Source: Polyangiaceae bacterium (lineage in GTDB: Bacteria; Myxococcota_A; Polyangia; Polyangiales; Polyangiaceae). Taken from it: DNA of 64,000 bases. The position numbers and the translations under genes are program-made. Below the pieces are notes generated by a model. The model worked only from the letters and a program-made list of their open reading frames with translations, was not told the origin of the DNA and did no database searches. This document shows, piece by piece, positions 25,680-34,339 of the stretch; position 1 is the stretch's first letter, and each line of letters opens with the position of its first letter. The DNA lies in assembly GCA_020633205.1 (NCBI GenBank), contig JACKEB010000017.1, forward strand, positions 336,800-400,799, given 5' to 3'.

Positions 25680-27781
25680 GCACCCGCCGCCGCGTCATGT
25701 CCTGCCGAACGCTGAAAAAGCCGCGCGCGACGTGGTTAGCGGCGGCGCTGGTTTGTTCGCTCACGGTCAGCGCTAGCGCGGAAGAGGACGCGGGAGCTGA
25801 CAGCAGCGGAGACGCCGGCGCGCCGACGACCGAGAGCCAGCATATCCTTGCCCCGCTGCCAGCGGTCCCCAGTCAGGATTTGCCCCAGCCAACCCCGGAA
25901 GCACTGGAGGCGGTGAAAGACCTGCTGGGTCGCGTGGTCTCTGAAGACCCCGTGATCCGCGAACGCGCGGTTCGAGAGCTGGTCGAGGCAGAACCAAAGT
26001 GGGTCCCGGCGCTATCGCACACCTTGGGTCAGCTCGCCGAGTCCACGAAGGGCGAAGAGCTCAAGCGAAAGCTGCTCGATATCCGGGACAAGGCGCGCAG
26101 CGCCGAGCGCGAAAAGATGAAAGCCGCGGGGAAACGCGGCAAGGTCACTACGCCAGACTACCTGGACATGCTCGCGGAGTACCCGGAGCCGAAGAACGCC
26201 GAGTGGAAGGCGGTGACCCAGGTCATCGCCATCAGCCGCATGCTGAGGGAAATCGGCACGACTCCCGCGGTGCGCACGCTGGTACAGGTGTATGTGCGCT
26301 TCGGAGAATTTCTCCGCGTGGATACGCAGCTTCAGCTAGAGAAGCTCGGGGACAAGGCGCTCCCCGCGCTGATCGAGACTCGCCGCCATCAGGCGCCGCG
26401 CATCGCGCACTGGGCGGATCGTCAACTGGATGCCCTCGGCAAGGCGATCCCCTCGGAGGCCGTTCAGACACCGGATCCCGATGTGCTGGCTGACGTGCTG
26501 CGCGCCTACGGATACACCCGCGACCCGGATGCAGCGCGCGTGGTCATCTCCTTCGCCAACAGCGAGCGACCCCAAGTCCGCGAAGCTTCGCGTCAGGCGG
26601 TAGCGCTGATGAAGGAGACCGCCAACTGGCCATTGCGGGACACCTACGCGAACATCGTCGGGAAGAAGCCTCCCGCGGATTGGGGCTGGGACCGCACCGC
26701 ACGCGAGCTATTCGGCGAGTTCGATCGCCTGCGCCTCGCTCAGGTGTACAAGCTCTTCGACAGCGGAAAGGCTGCACAAAAAGCGGGAAAAGTCGTCGAG
26801 GCGAAAGAGGCGTTCGACAAAGTGCTCGCCCGCAGTCCGCTATTCGATCGCCGTGCGGAAATGATCGACAGCTACGTCGACTTCGCGGAGCAGAAGCTCG
26901 ATGAAGATCCCACCGCCGCGGAAGCCGCACTACGTCGCGCCCGTCGGCTCTCCACGGACGAGAAGGTCGACAACCGCGTCCAGAGCCTGCTCTGGTACCT
27001 GGAAGGGCAAGACCTGGTGGCGCGCGGAGTTGCTGACCAGGTGCCCTTTCGTCGCGCCCTCGAGCTGAACCCCGAGAACAAGCGGGCGAAGCAGGCACTC
27101 GAGGAGATCCAGCGCGGGGAACAGAAAAAGAAGAAGCAGAGCGATCACTACCTCGCGGCAGGCGCGATCGGCATCGTGGCGCTGCTCGCGATCGCGGTGA
27201 TCGCCCTACGCCGCGGCTCCCCAGAGCCCCGCTTGCCCGAAAAGCCAGAGCCCAAACCGATTCCCGAGAGCGACACGCCAAGCGACGCGGACACCACGGA
27301 GGCCTCAGCCTCGCCCGCCGCTGAAGCCGCCGTCTCCGAGGAGCGCGTCTCCGCATCAGGGGGTGAGGAAGCGCCAGCCAGCGCCGCGAGCGCCTCAATC
27401 GCCCCCGAAGCCGAAGCAGCAGAGTCCAGCGTCGCGCCCGAGGCGCCCAAAGACGCCTCCCCCGAAGCTCAGGCGCCTGCAGCCGACTCGCCCGAAGCAC
27501 CCTCCCCCCCAACCCCCGTGGCGGCGCCTGACGCGTCTCCAGCGGTCGCCACGCTACATTTCCCCACGGTTACGGAAGAAGCGCCGGCCAGCGCTCCCGA
27601 GGGCACGGACACCCCGGCGCCTAGCAGCAATGAGCCCGTCGAAGCGCCCCGCGCCGAAGGGACCGCCGCCCAAAGTAGCGGTGAGACCGGCGCTGCCTCA
27701 AAGCCCGAGGCTCCCGTGCTGCCGCCTCTGCCGGGACTCGGGGGTGGCGCGCTGAAGCTGCCGCCAATCGAAGAGGACTGA
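25676..27781 (+). CDS. Exported HEAT/TPR-repeat protein with single membrane helix
   Basis: The 701-residue protein starts with a signal sequence (ATWLAAALVCSLTVSASAE). Residues ~60-330 are helical and look like HEAT repeats, and residues ~345-490 look like TPRs (AAQKAGKVVEAKEAFDKVL, EAALRRARRLSTDEKV). A membrane helix (LAAGAIGIVALLAIAVIALRRG, about 490-511) is followed by ~190 residues of Pro/Ala/Glu-rich low complexity. So the repeats face the periplasm and the acidic tail faces the cytoplasm. The TTG at 25676 overlaps the acylphosphatase stop by 4 bp; an ATG at 25697 is a plausible alternative. The function is unknown. Confidence 0.7.
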   Translation: MSTRRRVMSCRTLKKPRATWLAAALVCSLTVSASAEEDAGADSSGDAGAPTTESQHILAPLPAVPSQDLPQPTPEALEAVKDLLGRVVSEDPVIRERAVRELVEAEPKWVPALSHTLGQLAESTKGEELKRKLLDIRDKARSAEREKMKAAGKRGKVTTPDYLDMLAEYPEPKNAEWKAVTQVIAISRMLREIGTTPAVRTLVQVYVRFGEFLRVDTQLQLEKLGDKALPALIETRRHQAPRIAHWADRQLDALGKAIPSEAVQTPDPDVLADVLRAYGYTRDPDAARVVISFANSERPQVREASRQAVALMKETANWPLRDTYANIVGKKPPADWGWDRTARELFGEFDRLRLAQVYKLFDSGKAAQKAGKVVEAKEAFDKVLARSPLFDRRAEMIDSYVDFAEQKLDEDPTAAEAALRRARRLSTDEKVDNRVQSLLWYLEGQDLVARGVADQVPFRRALELNPENKRAKQALEEIQRGEQKKKKQSDHYLAAGAIGIVALLAIAVIALRRGSPEPRLPEKPEPKPIPESDTPSDADTTEASASPAAEAAVSEERVSASGGEEAPASAASASIAPEAEAAESSVAPEAPKDASPEAQAPAADSPEAPSPPTPVAAPDASPAVATLHFPTVTEEAPASAPEGTDTPAPSSNEPVEAPRAEGTAAQSSGETGAASKPEAPVLPPLPGLGGGALKLPPIEED

Positions 27782-27948
27782 GCCTAAGACGCCGAGGCCG
27801 GGCTGAAACGTTCTGACGGGCTCTAGCTGCCGCTCAGAGCGAGCTGGAGACCGCCGTTGCCGCAACACTCGGGCGACTCCCAAGAGCGAACACGCCTCCT
27901 TCAACGGGACTTGAGCGCCTCAGCGCTCGAGGCACCAACCCGGACAAA

Positions 27949-27991
27949 CGCCAAACGGCCACTCTCCCAGCTTGGAAGGTGGCCGTTGGCG
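27949..27991 (-). terminator. Terminator of the distal S10-spc-alpha operon
   Basis: CGCCAAACGGCCAC (27949-27962) pairs with GTGGCCGTTGGCG (27979-27991) with one bulged A, a 13-bp stem. On minus it is followed by TTTGTCC, a short T-run. It lies just after rplQ. The TPR/HEAT gene ends about 170 bp to its left, so it could also act on plus. Confidence 0.55.
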
Positions 27992-28016
27992 GTGCGAGCG
28001 ATCGCCCGCTATCCGT

Positions 28017-28508
28017 TCACTCTGCGGCGTCGGTCGTCGCAGCGTTGGTCGCTGCGGGCGCGTCCCCAGTCACGAACTCGATGATGCTCATCGGTGCGTT
28101 GTCGCCGCGGCGGTGTCCCACCTTGACGATGCGGGTGTAGCCGCCTGGACGATCCGCGAAGCGCTTCGCCAGATCGACGAACACCTTCTCCAAGAGGTCG
28201 ACCTTGCGGGCCTCAACGCCGTCTTGAACGGTGCCGAAGCGACGCAGGAAGCGACCAACCTGCTGCTGGGCGGCCTGGCGCCGAGCCTGGTCCGCCTGGC
28301 TGAGCTCCGCGGCGGGGGTGTAGGCGATCTTGCCCAAGCGCTTGGCGCGGGTGATCACTCGCTCGGCCACGCGACGAAGCTCCTTCGCCTTGGCGTCGGT
28401 GGTTTCGATGCGCTCGTGGGCGATCAGGTTGGCGGTCAATGCCCGCAGCATGGCGCGGCGGTGGGAGGTGTTACGGCCGAACTGGCGACCGGCTTTTCGG
28501 TGTCGCAT
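28017..28508 (-). CDS. rplQ: 50S ribosomal protein L17
   Basis: The N-terminus MRHRKAGRQFGRNTSHRRAM and TANLIAHERIETTDAKAKELR are the conserved core of L17, which lines the exit-tunnel side of the large subunit. The 163-residue protein is longer than the E. coli form because of a C-terminal tail rich in Ala and Thr. As in many bacteria it is the last gene of the alpha operon and follows rpoA by 38 bp. Confidence 0.96.
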   Translation of the reverse strand: MRHRKAGRQFGRNTSHRRAMLRALTANLIAHERIETTDAKAKELRRVAERVITRAKRLGKIAYTPAAELSQADQARRQAAQQQVGRFLRRFGTVQDGVEARKVDLLEKVFVDLAKRFADRPGGYTRIVKVGHRRGDNAPMSIIEFVTGDAPAATNAATTDAAE

Positions 28509-28546
28509 GACTTATTTCCTCGTGGAATCTTCTAACGTTCGGCTAA

Positions 28547-29572
28547 TCAGCCCTGAGCCTGCTGCATCTTCCAGCGCTCGAGCATCTGAGGCCAGTTGTC
28601 GAACTTCATGCCGAGGCTCAGATTCATCGTCGCGAGGATCTCCTTGATCTCCTTCAGAGACTTGCGACCGAAGTTCTTCGTCTTGAGCATGTCCTGCTCG
28701 GTGCGCTGAACCAGCTCACCAATCAGAGTGATGTTGGCGTTCTGCAGGCAGTTCGCGGAACGCACGGAGAGCTCCAGCTCGTCGACGGAGCGGAAGAGGT
28801 TCTCGTTGAGAGGCTCTTCGTCCTGGGCGGGCTGGGTGTACTGGGTCTCCTCCGTCTCTTCGAAGTTGATCCAGATCGAGAGCTGTTCCTTGAGGATCTT
28901 TGCGGCGAAGGCAACGGCGTCGGTAGGCTTCACCGCACCGTTGGTCCACACCTCGAGGATCAGCTTGTCGTAGTCCGTCTGCTGCCCGACGCGCGCGTTC
29001 TGGATGGTGTAGTTCACCTTGCGGACCGGCGCGAACAGCGAGTCGATCGGAATGGTTCCGATGGGCATCGTGGGGGTCTTGTTACGCTCCGCTGAGACGT
29101 AGCCACGACCGACGTTGACCGTCAGCTCCATCGCCAACGGGCCCTTCTTGTCGAGGGTCGCGATGGGATGATCGGGATTCAGGATGCGCAGGCCGTCCAC
29201 CAGCTGGATGTCACCAGCGACGACGGGGCCAGGGCCTTCCTTCTCGAGGCGCAGCGTGTACTGCTTGGGAGCCTCGGCCTTGAACACGACCTCTTTGAGG
29301 TTGAGGACGATGTCCGTGACATCTTCCACCACGTCGTTGATCGACGTGAACTCGTGCAGGGCACCCTCGATGCGCACGGCGGTGATCGCAGCGCCTTGCA
29401 GCGAGGAGATCAGCACGCGGCGAAGGGAGTTGCCGACGGTGATGCCAAAGCCACGCTCGAGAGGCTCGCAGGTGAACTTGCCGTAGTAGTCCGTGCTGCT
29501 CTCGGGATCGATTTGGATCGCCTTCGGACGAATCAGCTCGCGCCAGTTGCGCGCCATCATGGGAGTTACCAT
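28547..29572 (-). CDS. rpoA: DNA-directed RNA polymerase subunit alpha
   Basis: The 341-residue alpha subunit starts RNA polymerase assembly. Its N-terminal domain is clear from GKFTCEPLERGFGITVGNSL and RRVLISSLQGAA. The C-terminal domain has VDELELSVRSANCLQNANI and KNFGRKSLKEIKEIL, the helix-hairpin-helix region that contacts UP-element DNA and activators. Length is normal for the family. AAAGGAA precedes the ATG. A 255-bp spacer with hairpins separates it from rpsD, longer than the other gaps in this operon. Confidence 0.97.
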   Translation of the reverse strand: MVTPMMARNWRELIRPKAIQIDPESSTDYYGKFTCEPLERGFGITVGNSLRRVLISSLQGAAITAVRIEGALHEFTSINDVVEDVTDIVLNLKEVVFKAEAPKQYTLRLEKEGPGPVVAGDIQLVDGLRILNPDHPIATLDKKGPLAMELTVNVGRGYVSAERNKTPTMPIGTIPIDSLFAPVRKVNYTIQNARVGQQTDYDKLILEVWTNGAVKPTDAVAFAAKILKEQLSIWINFEETEETQYTQPAQDEEPLNENLFRSVDELELSVRSANCLQNANITLIGELVQRTEQDMLKTKNFGRKSLKEIKEILATMNLSLGMKFDNWPQMLERWKMQQAQG

Positions 29573-29827
29573 TCGCTGTTCCTTTCGCTGCTAGCCTCTA
29601 TCGAGGTGTTCCCTGCGCGACCGTCCCAAGGACCCGTGGAACCCGCTCCGCCGGTGCCCTTCGCGGTCTGCCCGCTGCCCGGTGTTTCGTAGTGGAAACT
29701 CCAACCGGGCCATACGACGACGGCGGCAATGTTGCCGCCGAAGTCATCCATCTTGCTTTTGAGCCTCTAGGAGGCTCGTTCGACGCCGTGCTCGCTCACC
29801 GCGGGCTTGGCGCCGAACCGTGTGTGA
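29573..29827 (-). promoter_or_regulatory. Structured rpsD-rpoA spacer with inverted repeats
   Basis: CGGCGGCAA (29721-29729) and TTGCCGCCG (29732-29740) form a perfect 9-bp inverted repeat with only 2 nt between. GAGCCTC/GAGGCTC (29761-29777) form a 7-bp hairpin with a TAG loop. Neither is followed by a T-run on minus, so they are not typical terminators. No open frame here has a ribosome site. Confidence 0.5.
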
Positions 29828-30457
29828 TCAACGTGAGTAGTACTCAACGATGTACTGCTCACGCATCGACGGCTCGTTGAGCTCGTCGCGAGCAGGCATC
29901 GACTTGAACACACCTTCGAGCTTCTCGCGGTCCACCTCGAGCCAGGTCGGGGTCGGGCGAGAGTCGGTGAGCGCGATCGCCGCCTGAATGTAGGCGATCT
30001 TCTTGCTCTTCTCGCGAACCTCGATCTTGTCGCCGGGGTTCACGCGGTAGCTGGGGATGTTGACCCGCTTGCCATTCAACAGCAGGTGATTGTGGCGCAC
30101 CAGCTGACGAGCCTGACGGCGAGTCGCCGCGAAGCCCATGCGGTGCACAACGTTGTCGAGACGACGCTCGAGCAGGCCGAGCATCTCCTCACCGGTACGG
30201 CCACGGAGCGCGCTCGCGGAGGCGTAGTAACCGCGGAACTGCTTCTCCAGCACGCCGTAGATACGACGAACCTTCTGCTTCTCGCGCAGACGCAGGCCGT
30301 ACTCGCTCATCTTGATGCGGCCCTGACCGTGCTGACCGGGCGGATACGGACGGCGCGTCACCGAGCACTTCTCGGAGAAGCAGCGCGCGCCCTTCAGATA
30401 GAGCTTCGTGCCGTCGCGACGGCAGAGTTTGCAAACCGGACCAATGTACCGTGCCAT
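29828..30457 (-). CDS. rpsD: 30S ribosomal protein S4
   Basis: S4 is a primary 16S rRNA-binding protein and often a feedback regulator of its own operon. The N-terminus has a four-Cys zinc knuckle (CKLCRRDG and CFSEKC), the zinc-binding form of S4. The S4 RNA-binding domain is seen in RLDNVVHRMGFAATRRQARQL and HNHLLLNGKRVNIPSY. The 209-residue length is standard. Confidence 0.96.
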   Translation of the reverse strand: MARYIGPVCKLCRRDGTKLYLKGARCFSEKCSVTRRPYPPGQHGQGRIKMSEYGLRLREKQKVRRIYGVLEKQFRGYYASASALRGRTGEEMLGLLERRLDNVVHRMGFAATRRQARQLVRHNHLLLNGKRVNIPSYRVNPGDKIEVREKSKKIAYIQAAIALTDSRPTPTWLEVDREKLEGVFKSMPARDELNEPSMREQYIVEYYSR

Positions 30458-30476
30458 GATACTTCCTAAGCCTGAA

Positions 30477-30869
30477 TCAGACGCGCCGACGCTTCGGGGG
30501 GCGACAGCCGTTGTGAGGGATGGGGGTGACGTCGCGGATCAGCGTCACGCGGAAGCCTGCAGACTGCAGCGCACGCAGCGCGCTCTCGCGACCGGCGCCT
30601 GGACCGCGCACGAACACAGCCACGGAACGCATCCCGTGCTCCATCGCGCGACGAGCCGCCTCTTCCGCAGCCAGCTGCGCTGACCAGGGGGTGCTCTTGC
30701 GTGAACCCTTGAAGCCGCGCGTGCCGGCGCTGGCCCAAGAGATGGTGTTTCCGTTCACGTCGGTGATCGTCACCATCGTGTTGTTGAAGGTCGAACGGAT
30801 GTGGGCAATGCCCGCTCCGACGTTCTTCTTGACGACCTTCTTGCCGCCACGCTTTTTGCTCGTCGCCAT
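30477..30869 (-). CDS. rpsK: 30S ribosomal protein S11
   Basis: VGAGIAHIRSTFNNTMVTIT and GSRKSTPWSAQLAAEEAA are the conserved S11 blocks, and the protein ends with VTPIPHNGCRPPKRRRV, the family signature. S11 forms the platform of the small subunit near the mRNA exit. 130 residues, normal. It lies between rpsM and rpsD in the standard alpha-operon order. Confidence 0.97.
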   Translation of the reverse strand: MATSKKRGGKKVVKKNVGAGIAHIRSTFNNTMVTITDVNGNTISWASAGTRGFKGSRKSTPWSAQLAAEEAARRAMEHGMRSVAVFVRGPGAGRESALRALQSAGFRVTLIRDVTPIPHNGCRPPKRRRV

Positions 30870-30919
30870 CGCTACGCCTGTCTCGTATTATCCAAGTGGA
30901 AAACTTATAAAGCCTGTGA

Positions 30920-31285
30920 CTATCGGCGCTTGACGGCGCCGCGCTTCGGGCCCTTGCGGGTACGCGCGTTGGTGTGGGTGCGCTGACCGTTGACCGGCAG
31001 GCCCTTGCGGTGACGCAACCCGCGGTAGCACCCGAGGTCCATCAGGCGCTTGATGCTCTGCTGCACCTCACGGCGAAGGTCACCCTCCACCTTGTAGTTG
31101 TTCTCGATGGTGTCGCGCAGCTGCTTCACTTCGGCGTCTGACAGCTCGTCCACCTTCTTGGTGTTGTCGATGCCGGCGCGCTCGCAGATCTCACGGGCGG
31201 TCTTCTGACCGATTCCGAAGATGTAGGGCAGTGCGAACTCGATCTGCTTGCGACGGGGGAGATCAACTCCAGCAATACGGGCCAT
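30920..31285 (-). CDS. rpsM: 30S ribosomal protein S13
   Basis: The N-terminus MARIAGVDLPRRKQIEFALP and the C-terminal block GLRHRKGLPVNGQRTHTNAR identify S13, which sits in the head of the small subunit and contacts the P-site tRNA and the large subunit. 121 residues, normal. It follows rpmJ by 15 bp. Confidence 0.97.
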   Translation of the reverse strand: MARIAGVDLPRRKQIEFALPYIFGIGQKTAREICERAGIDNTKKVDELSDAEVKQLRDTIENNYKVEGDLRREVQQSIKRLMDLGCYRGLRHRKGLPVNGQRTHTNARTRKGPKRGAVKRR

Positions 31286-31300
31286 TCCGATATCCTCTTC

Positions 31301-31414
31301 TCAGCCCTGGCGCTGCTTGTGGCGAGGGTTGGTGCAAAGAACGCGAACCACGCCTGAGCGCTTCACCACTTTGCACTTGTCACAGATTTTCTTAACGCTG
31401 GGCCGGACCTTCAT
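31301..31414 (-). CDS. rpmJ: 50S ribosomal protein L36 (zinc-binding form)
   Basis: A 37-residue frame reads MKVRPSVKKICDKCKVVKR and continues to TNPRHKQRQG. It has the CxxC, then Cys and His set (CDKC, LC, NPRH) of the zinc-binding L36. It is too short for many gene finders. The ATG at 31414 has GGGTACCCCC just upstream, without a textbook ribosome site, but the conservation and position between infA and rpsM leave no doubt. Confidence 0.95.
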   Translation of the reverse strand: MKVRPSVKKICDKCKVVKRSGVVRVLCTNPRHKQRQG

Positions 31415-31426
31415 GGGGGTACCCTC

Positions 31427-31669
31427 TTAGAGCTTCTTGATGATGTGACCCCGAGAGGGGTCCTGGCTGGAGACCTTGATCAAGACACGGTCTCCTGAGA
31501 TGAGTCGAACCATCGAGTGGCGCGATGCCGGGGTGAGCCCAACACGAAGCGTTCTTCCTGAGTCGAGACGCACGCGGAACATTCCGCGGGGTAGTACCTC
31601 TTCGACTAGGCCTGCTTCGCCTTGTTGCTTCTCCTCTTGATCTCGATCGTCCTCCTTGAAAGAACTCAT
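31427..31669 (-). CDS. infA: Translation initiation factor IF-1 (diverged, with N-terminal extension)
   Basis: IF-1 binds the A site of the small subunit during initiation. The OB-fold core is seen in GLVEEVLPRGMFRVRLDSGRT and SGDRVLIKVSSQDPSRGHI. The protein has 80 residues instead of ~72 because of an acidic, Gln/Lys-rich N-terminus. The central part (VGLTPASRHSMVRLI) differs from the usual AHISGKMRKNYIRI. It is the only infA candidate here, and its position between adk and rpmJ is standard. Confidence 0.88.
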   Translation of the reverse strand: MSSFKEDDRDQEEKQQGEAGLVEEVLPRGMFRVRLDSGRTLRVGLTPASRHSMVRLISGDRVLIKVSSQDPSRGHIIKKL

Positions 31670-31683
31670 CCGGGCGCTCGCCG

Positions 31684-32307
31684 TTAGTTGCCGAGAGCCT
31701 CGGTGATGCGGGCTGTGATTTCGTCCAGCTCGCCCACCCCGTCTACTTGCTTCAGCAAGCCGCGCTGCTCGTAGTAGGGGAGCAGTGCCGAGGTGATCGC
31801 CTCGTAATCATTGAGGCGCTGGACGACTTTTTCCTCCTGATCGTCTGCTCGATGCTGGAGCTCCGCATCAGGGGGCGGAGGATTGTACTTGAGGTGATAG
31901 ATCTGTCCAGTCCGAACATCGGTACGGCGCAGGACAGCGCGCTCAATCAGGAGGTCTCGGGCCACCTTGATCTCGAGCACCGAGGTCAGGGGCATGCCCT
32001 TCTTCTCGAGCACCGCGTCCAAAGCCTCGGCCTGGGGCAGCGTGCGGGGGAAGCCGTCGAGGATGAAGCCCTTCTGAGCATCCGCCTCGTCTAGGCGCTC
32101 GTTCACTAGGCCGATGACGACCTCGTCTGGGACCAGCTGGCCGAGGTTCATGAACTTCTCGGCCTCTTTGCCAAGCGCGGTTCCTGCAGCCTTGGCAGCG
32201 CGCAGCATGTCCCCAGTGGAGATCTGGGGCACGCCCAGCTTCTCTACCAGGCGCTTGGCCTGAGTCCCTTTGCCGCTCGCCGGCGGTCCCAACAGCACGA
32301 TCCTCAT
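31684..32307 (-). CDS. adk: Adenylate kinase
   Basis: Adk interconverts ATP, AMP and ADP. The P-loop MRIVLLGPPASGKGTQAKRL starts the protein, followed by STGDMLRAA and DGFPRTLPQAEALD. The long LID domain (TDVRTGQIYHLKYNPPPP) is the zinc-free type. About 207 residues. The frame reaches back to 32337, where it would overlap secY; the ATG at 32307 has GGGAGG at good spacing and avoids the overlap. The often adjacent map gene is missing between adk and infA. Confidence 0.95.
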   Translation of the reverse strand: MRIVLLGPPASGKGTQAKRLVEKLGVPQISTGDMLRAAKAAGTALGKEAEKFMNLGQLVPDEVVIGLVNERLDEADAQKGFILDGFPRTLPQAEALDAVLEKKGMPLTSVLEIKVARDLLIERAVLRRTDVRTGQIYHLKYNPPPPDAELQHRADDQEEKVVQRLNDYEAITSALLPYYEQRGLLKQVDGVGELDEITARITEALGN

Positions 32308-32317
32308 CATCCCCTCC

Positions 32318-33649
32318 CTACGCAGGCCGGCGCCCACTCAAACGAGTGGTGCGCGGTCCCGTCAGACCTTCGTAGCTGCGGGTGATCAGGTGTGCCTCGA
32401 TCTGCTTCGACGTTTCGAGCGCCACACCCACCACGATCAGCAGGCTGGTACCACCGAACTGGAACGGCACCTTGAGGCCCTGAGCGATGAGCGCGGGCAC
32501 GATGCAGATCGCGGCGACGTAAGCGGAGCCGCCGACCGTCAGGCGGGTGAGCACGCGGTCGATGTACTCGGCGGTTTGCTTCCCGGGACGAATCCCTGGG
32601 ATGTTCGCTTGCTGCTTCTTCAGGTTGTCCGCGACGTCCACGGGTTGGAACGTCACAGCGGTGTAGAAGAAGCAGAAAAAGACGATGAGTGCGCCATACA
32701 GGGCGTGGAACACCCAGTCCTGGCGGTTCAGCGCGGAGCTGAAACGGCTCATGCCCGGGATGTTGAACCCGGCGAGAGTCGCGGGGAAGGCGAGCAAGCT
32801 CGAGGCGAAGATCGGCGGGATCATGCTCGCCATGTTCACCTTCAACGGCAGGTGCGCCTGTTGGCCACCGTAGATACGCCGCCCGACTTGCCGCCGTGCG
32901 TACTGAATCGGGATGCGGCGCTGAGCCTGCTCGAAGAACACCACGATGCCGACACAGGCCAGGATCACCGCCAGGATGATCGCAATGGTCAATGGCTGCA
33001 GCTGCCCAGAGTTGGCCTGCAGGTACTGACCGATTCCGTGGGGAATGCCGCTGACGATGCTGGCGAAGATGATGAGCGAGATGCCGTTTCCGATGCCGCG
33101 CTCCGTCGCCTGCTCACCGAGCCACATCAGGAGCGCAGTGCCCGTCGTCAGCGTGATGATCGCCGTGAGACGGAACGGCCAACCCGAGTTGGTGACCACG
33201 TCACCGAAGCGGTTGCCTCCCAAGCTCTGGTTTTGCAGGCCTTCCAACATGAAGGCGATGCCCAGCGACTGGAAGATGCTGAGAACGATGGTGCCGTAGC
33301 GGGTGTACTGCTCAAGCTTGCGCCGACCAGCCTCACCCTCTTTGCGCATCTCCTCGACCTGCTTGGACACCATGCCAAGCAGCTGAACGATAATGCTCGC
33401 GGAGATGTACGGCATGATGCCCAGCGCGAACACCGAAAGGTTCGCGAGGGCACCACCGCTGAACAAGTTGAACAGACCAAGCAGTCCTTGGCCGCCGGAC
33501 ACCACCTGCTTCATCACGCCACGGTCAACGCCAGGGATCGTGATGAAGACGCCAACGCGGTAGATCGCGAGCACCATCAAGGTGAACGCGATGCGCCGAC
33601 GCAGCTCGGGCACCTTGGTGATACTTGCGAATCCGCCGAGTGCAGCCAT
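32318..33649 (-). CDS. secY: Preprotein translocase subunit SecY
   Basis: The 443-residue channel protein has ten membrane helices. Family motifs seen are GVFITIPGVDRGVM, FALGIMPYISASIIVQLL (helix 2 and plug region), GIGNGISLIIFASIVSGIP (helix 5) and NIPGIRPGKQTAEYIDRVL in the C-terminal loop. It forms the SecYEG pore for secreted and membrane proteins, which here must serve the many lipoproteins. It lies in the standard place after rplO. Confidence 0.97.
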   Translation of the reverse strand: MAALGGFASITKVPELRRRIAFTLMVLAIYRVGVFITIPGVDRGVMKQVVSGGQGLLGLFNLFSGGALANLSVFALGIMPYISASIIVQLLGMVSKQVEEMRKEGEAGRRKLEQYTRYGTIVLSIFQSLGIAFMLEGLQNQSLGGNRFGDVVTNSGWPFRLTAIITLTTGTALLMWLGEQATERGIGNGISLIIFASIVSGIPHGIGQYLQANSGQLQPLTIAIILAVILACVGIVVFFEQAQRRIPIQYARRQVGRRIYGGQQAHLPLKVNMASMIPPIFASSLLAFPATLAGFNIPGMSRFSSALNRQDWVFHALYGALIVFFCFFYTAVTFQPVDVADNLKKQQANIPGIRPGKQTAEYIDRVLTRLTVGGSAYVAAICIVPALIAQGLKVPFQFGGTSLLIVVGVALETSKQIEAHLITRSYEGLTGPRTTRLSGRRPA

Positions 33650-33671
33650 TAGGGTCCGGGTGTGTAGCAGC

Positions 33672-34157
33672 TCAGGAAGCGGCTTGCTCGGCGTTCTCGT
33701 CGCCTGCGTCGACGAAAACTGCCTTGCCGCCAGCCTTCTGAATCTTCTCTACGGCCGAGTTGCTGAAGCGATTGGCCGAGACCGTAAGCGCCTTGGTCAG
33801 CTCACCATTCCCGAGGATCTTGATGCGAACATCGCGACCCTGGACCAGACGAGCGGCGCGGAGCGCTGCTTCGTCTACGGTGGAGCCAGCCTCGAAGCGC
33901 TCGAGATCGCTCAGGTTGACGATGACCGTCTGAATCGGGAACGGCACGCGGAAACCACGCTTCGGGAGACGACGCTGGATGGGCGTCTGTCCGCCTTGGA
34001 AGTGGAGCTTACCGAAGTTGCCGCCATGACGAGCCTTCTGGCCCTTCATGCCGCGACCACAGGTCTTGCCCAGACCCGAACCGACGCCGCGGCCGACACG
34101 CTTCTCAGCGTGACGAGCACCGGCGGGATGGGTCAGACGTGAGAGCACGTCGCTCAT
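33672..34157 (-). CDS. rplO: 50S ribosomal protein L15
   Basis: KRVGRGVGSGLGKTCGRGMKGQKAR and GGQTPIQRRLPKRGF are the L15 N-terminal blocks that thread into 23S rRNA. The C-terminal globular part follows. 161 residues; a short acidic tail (DAGDENAEQ) extends the usual length. It overlaps rpmD by 4 bp (ATGA). Confidence 0.96.
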   Translation of the reverse strand: MSDVLSRLTHPAGARHAEKRVGRGVGSGLGKTCGRGMKGQKARHGGNFGKLHFQGGQTPIQRRLPKRGFRVPFPIQTVIVNLSDLERFEAGSTVDEAALRAARLVQGRDVRIKILGNGELTKALTVSANRFSNSAVEKIQKAGGKAVFVDAGDENAEQAAS

Positions 34158-34339
34158 GACTTCTTCTCCTGAACTTCCACCAGGTGCATGACCTTCTTGA
34201 TCATCCCGCGGAAGCTGGGCGTGTTGTCGACTTCGACCACGCTATTGATACCGCGCAGCCCGAGGCCCTTGAGGACCAAGCGCTGGGGCTGTGGACGACC
34301 GATGGTGCTGGCGACTTGCCGCACGACCAAGCGAGTCAC
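34154..34339 (-). CDS. rpmD: 50S ribosomal protein L30
   Basis: A 61-residue protein with the L30 core VRQVASTIGRPQPQRLVLKGLG and a two-strand, two-helix fold. It overlaps rpsE and rplO by 4 bp each (ATGA-type), so translation is coupled in the order rpsE-rpmD-rplO, the standard spc order. Confidence 0.95.
   Translation of the reverse strand: MTRLVVRQVASTIGRPQPQRLVLKGLGLRGINSVVEVDNTPSFRGMIKKVMHLVEVQEKKS

Noticed and set aside
32270..33652. 460-codon plus-strand frame opposite secY
   Set aside because: Antisense shadow of secY; composition is biased to Asp/His/Glu/Arg and there is no signal or domain.
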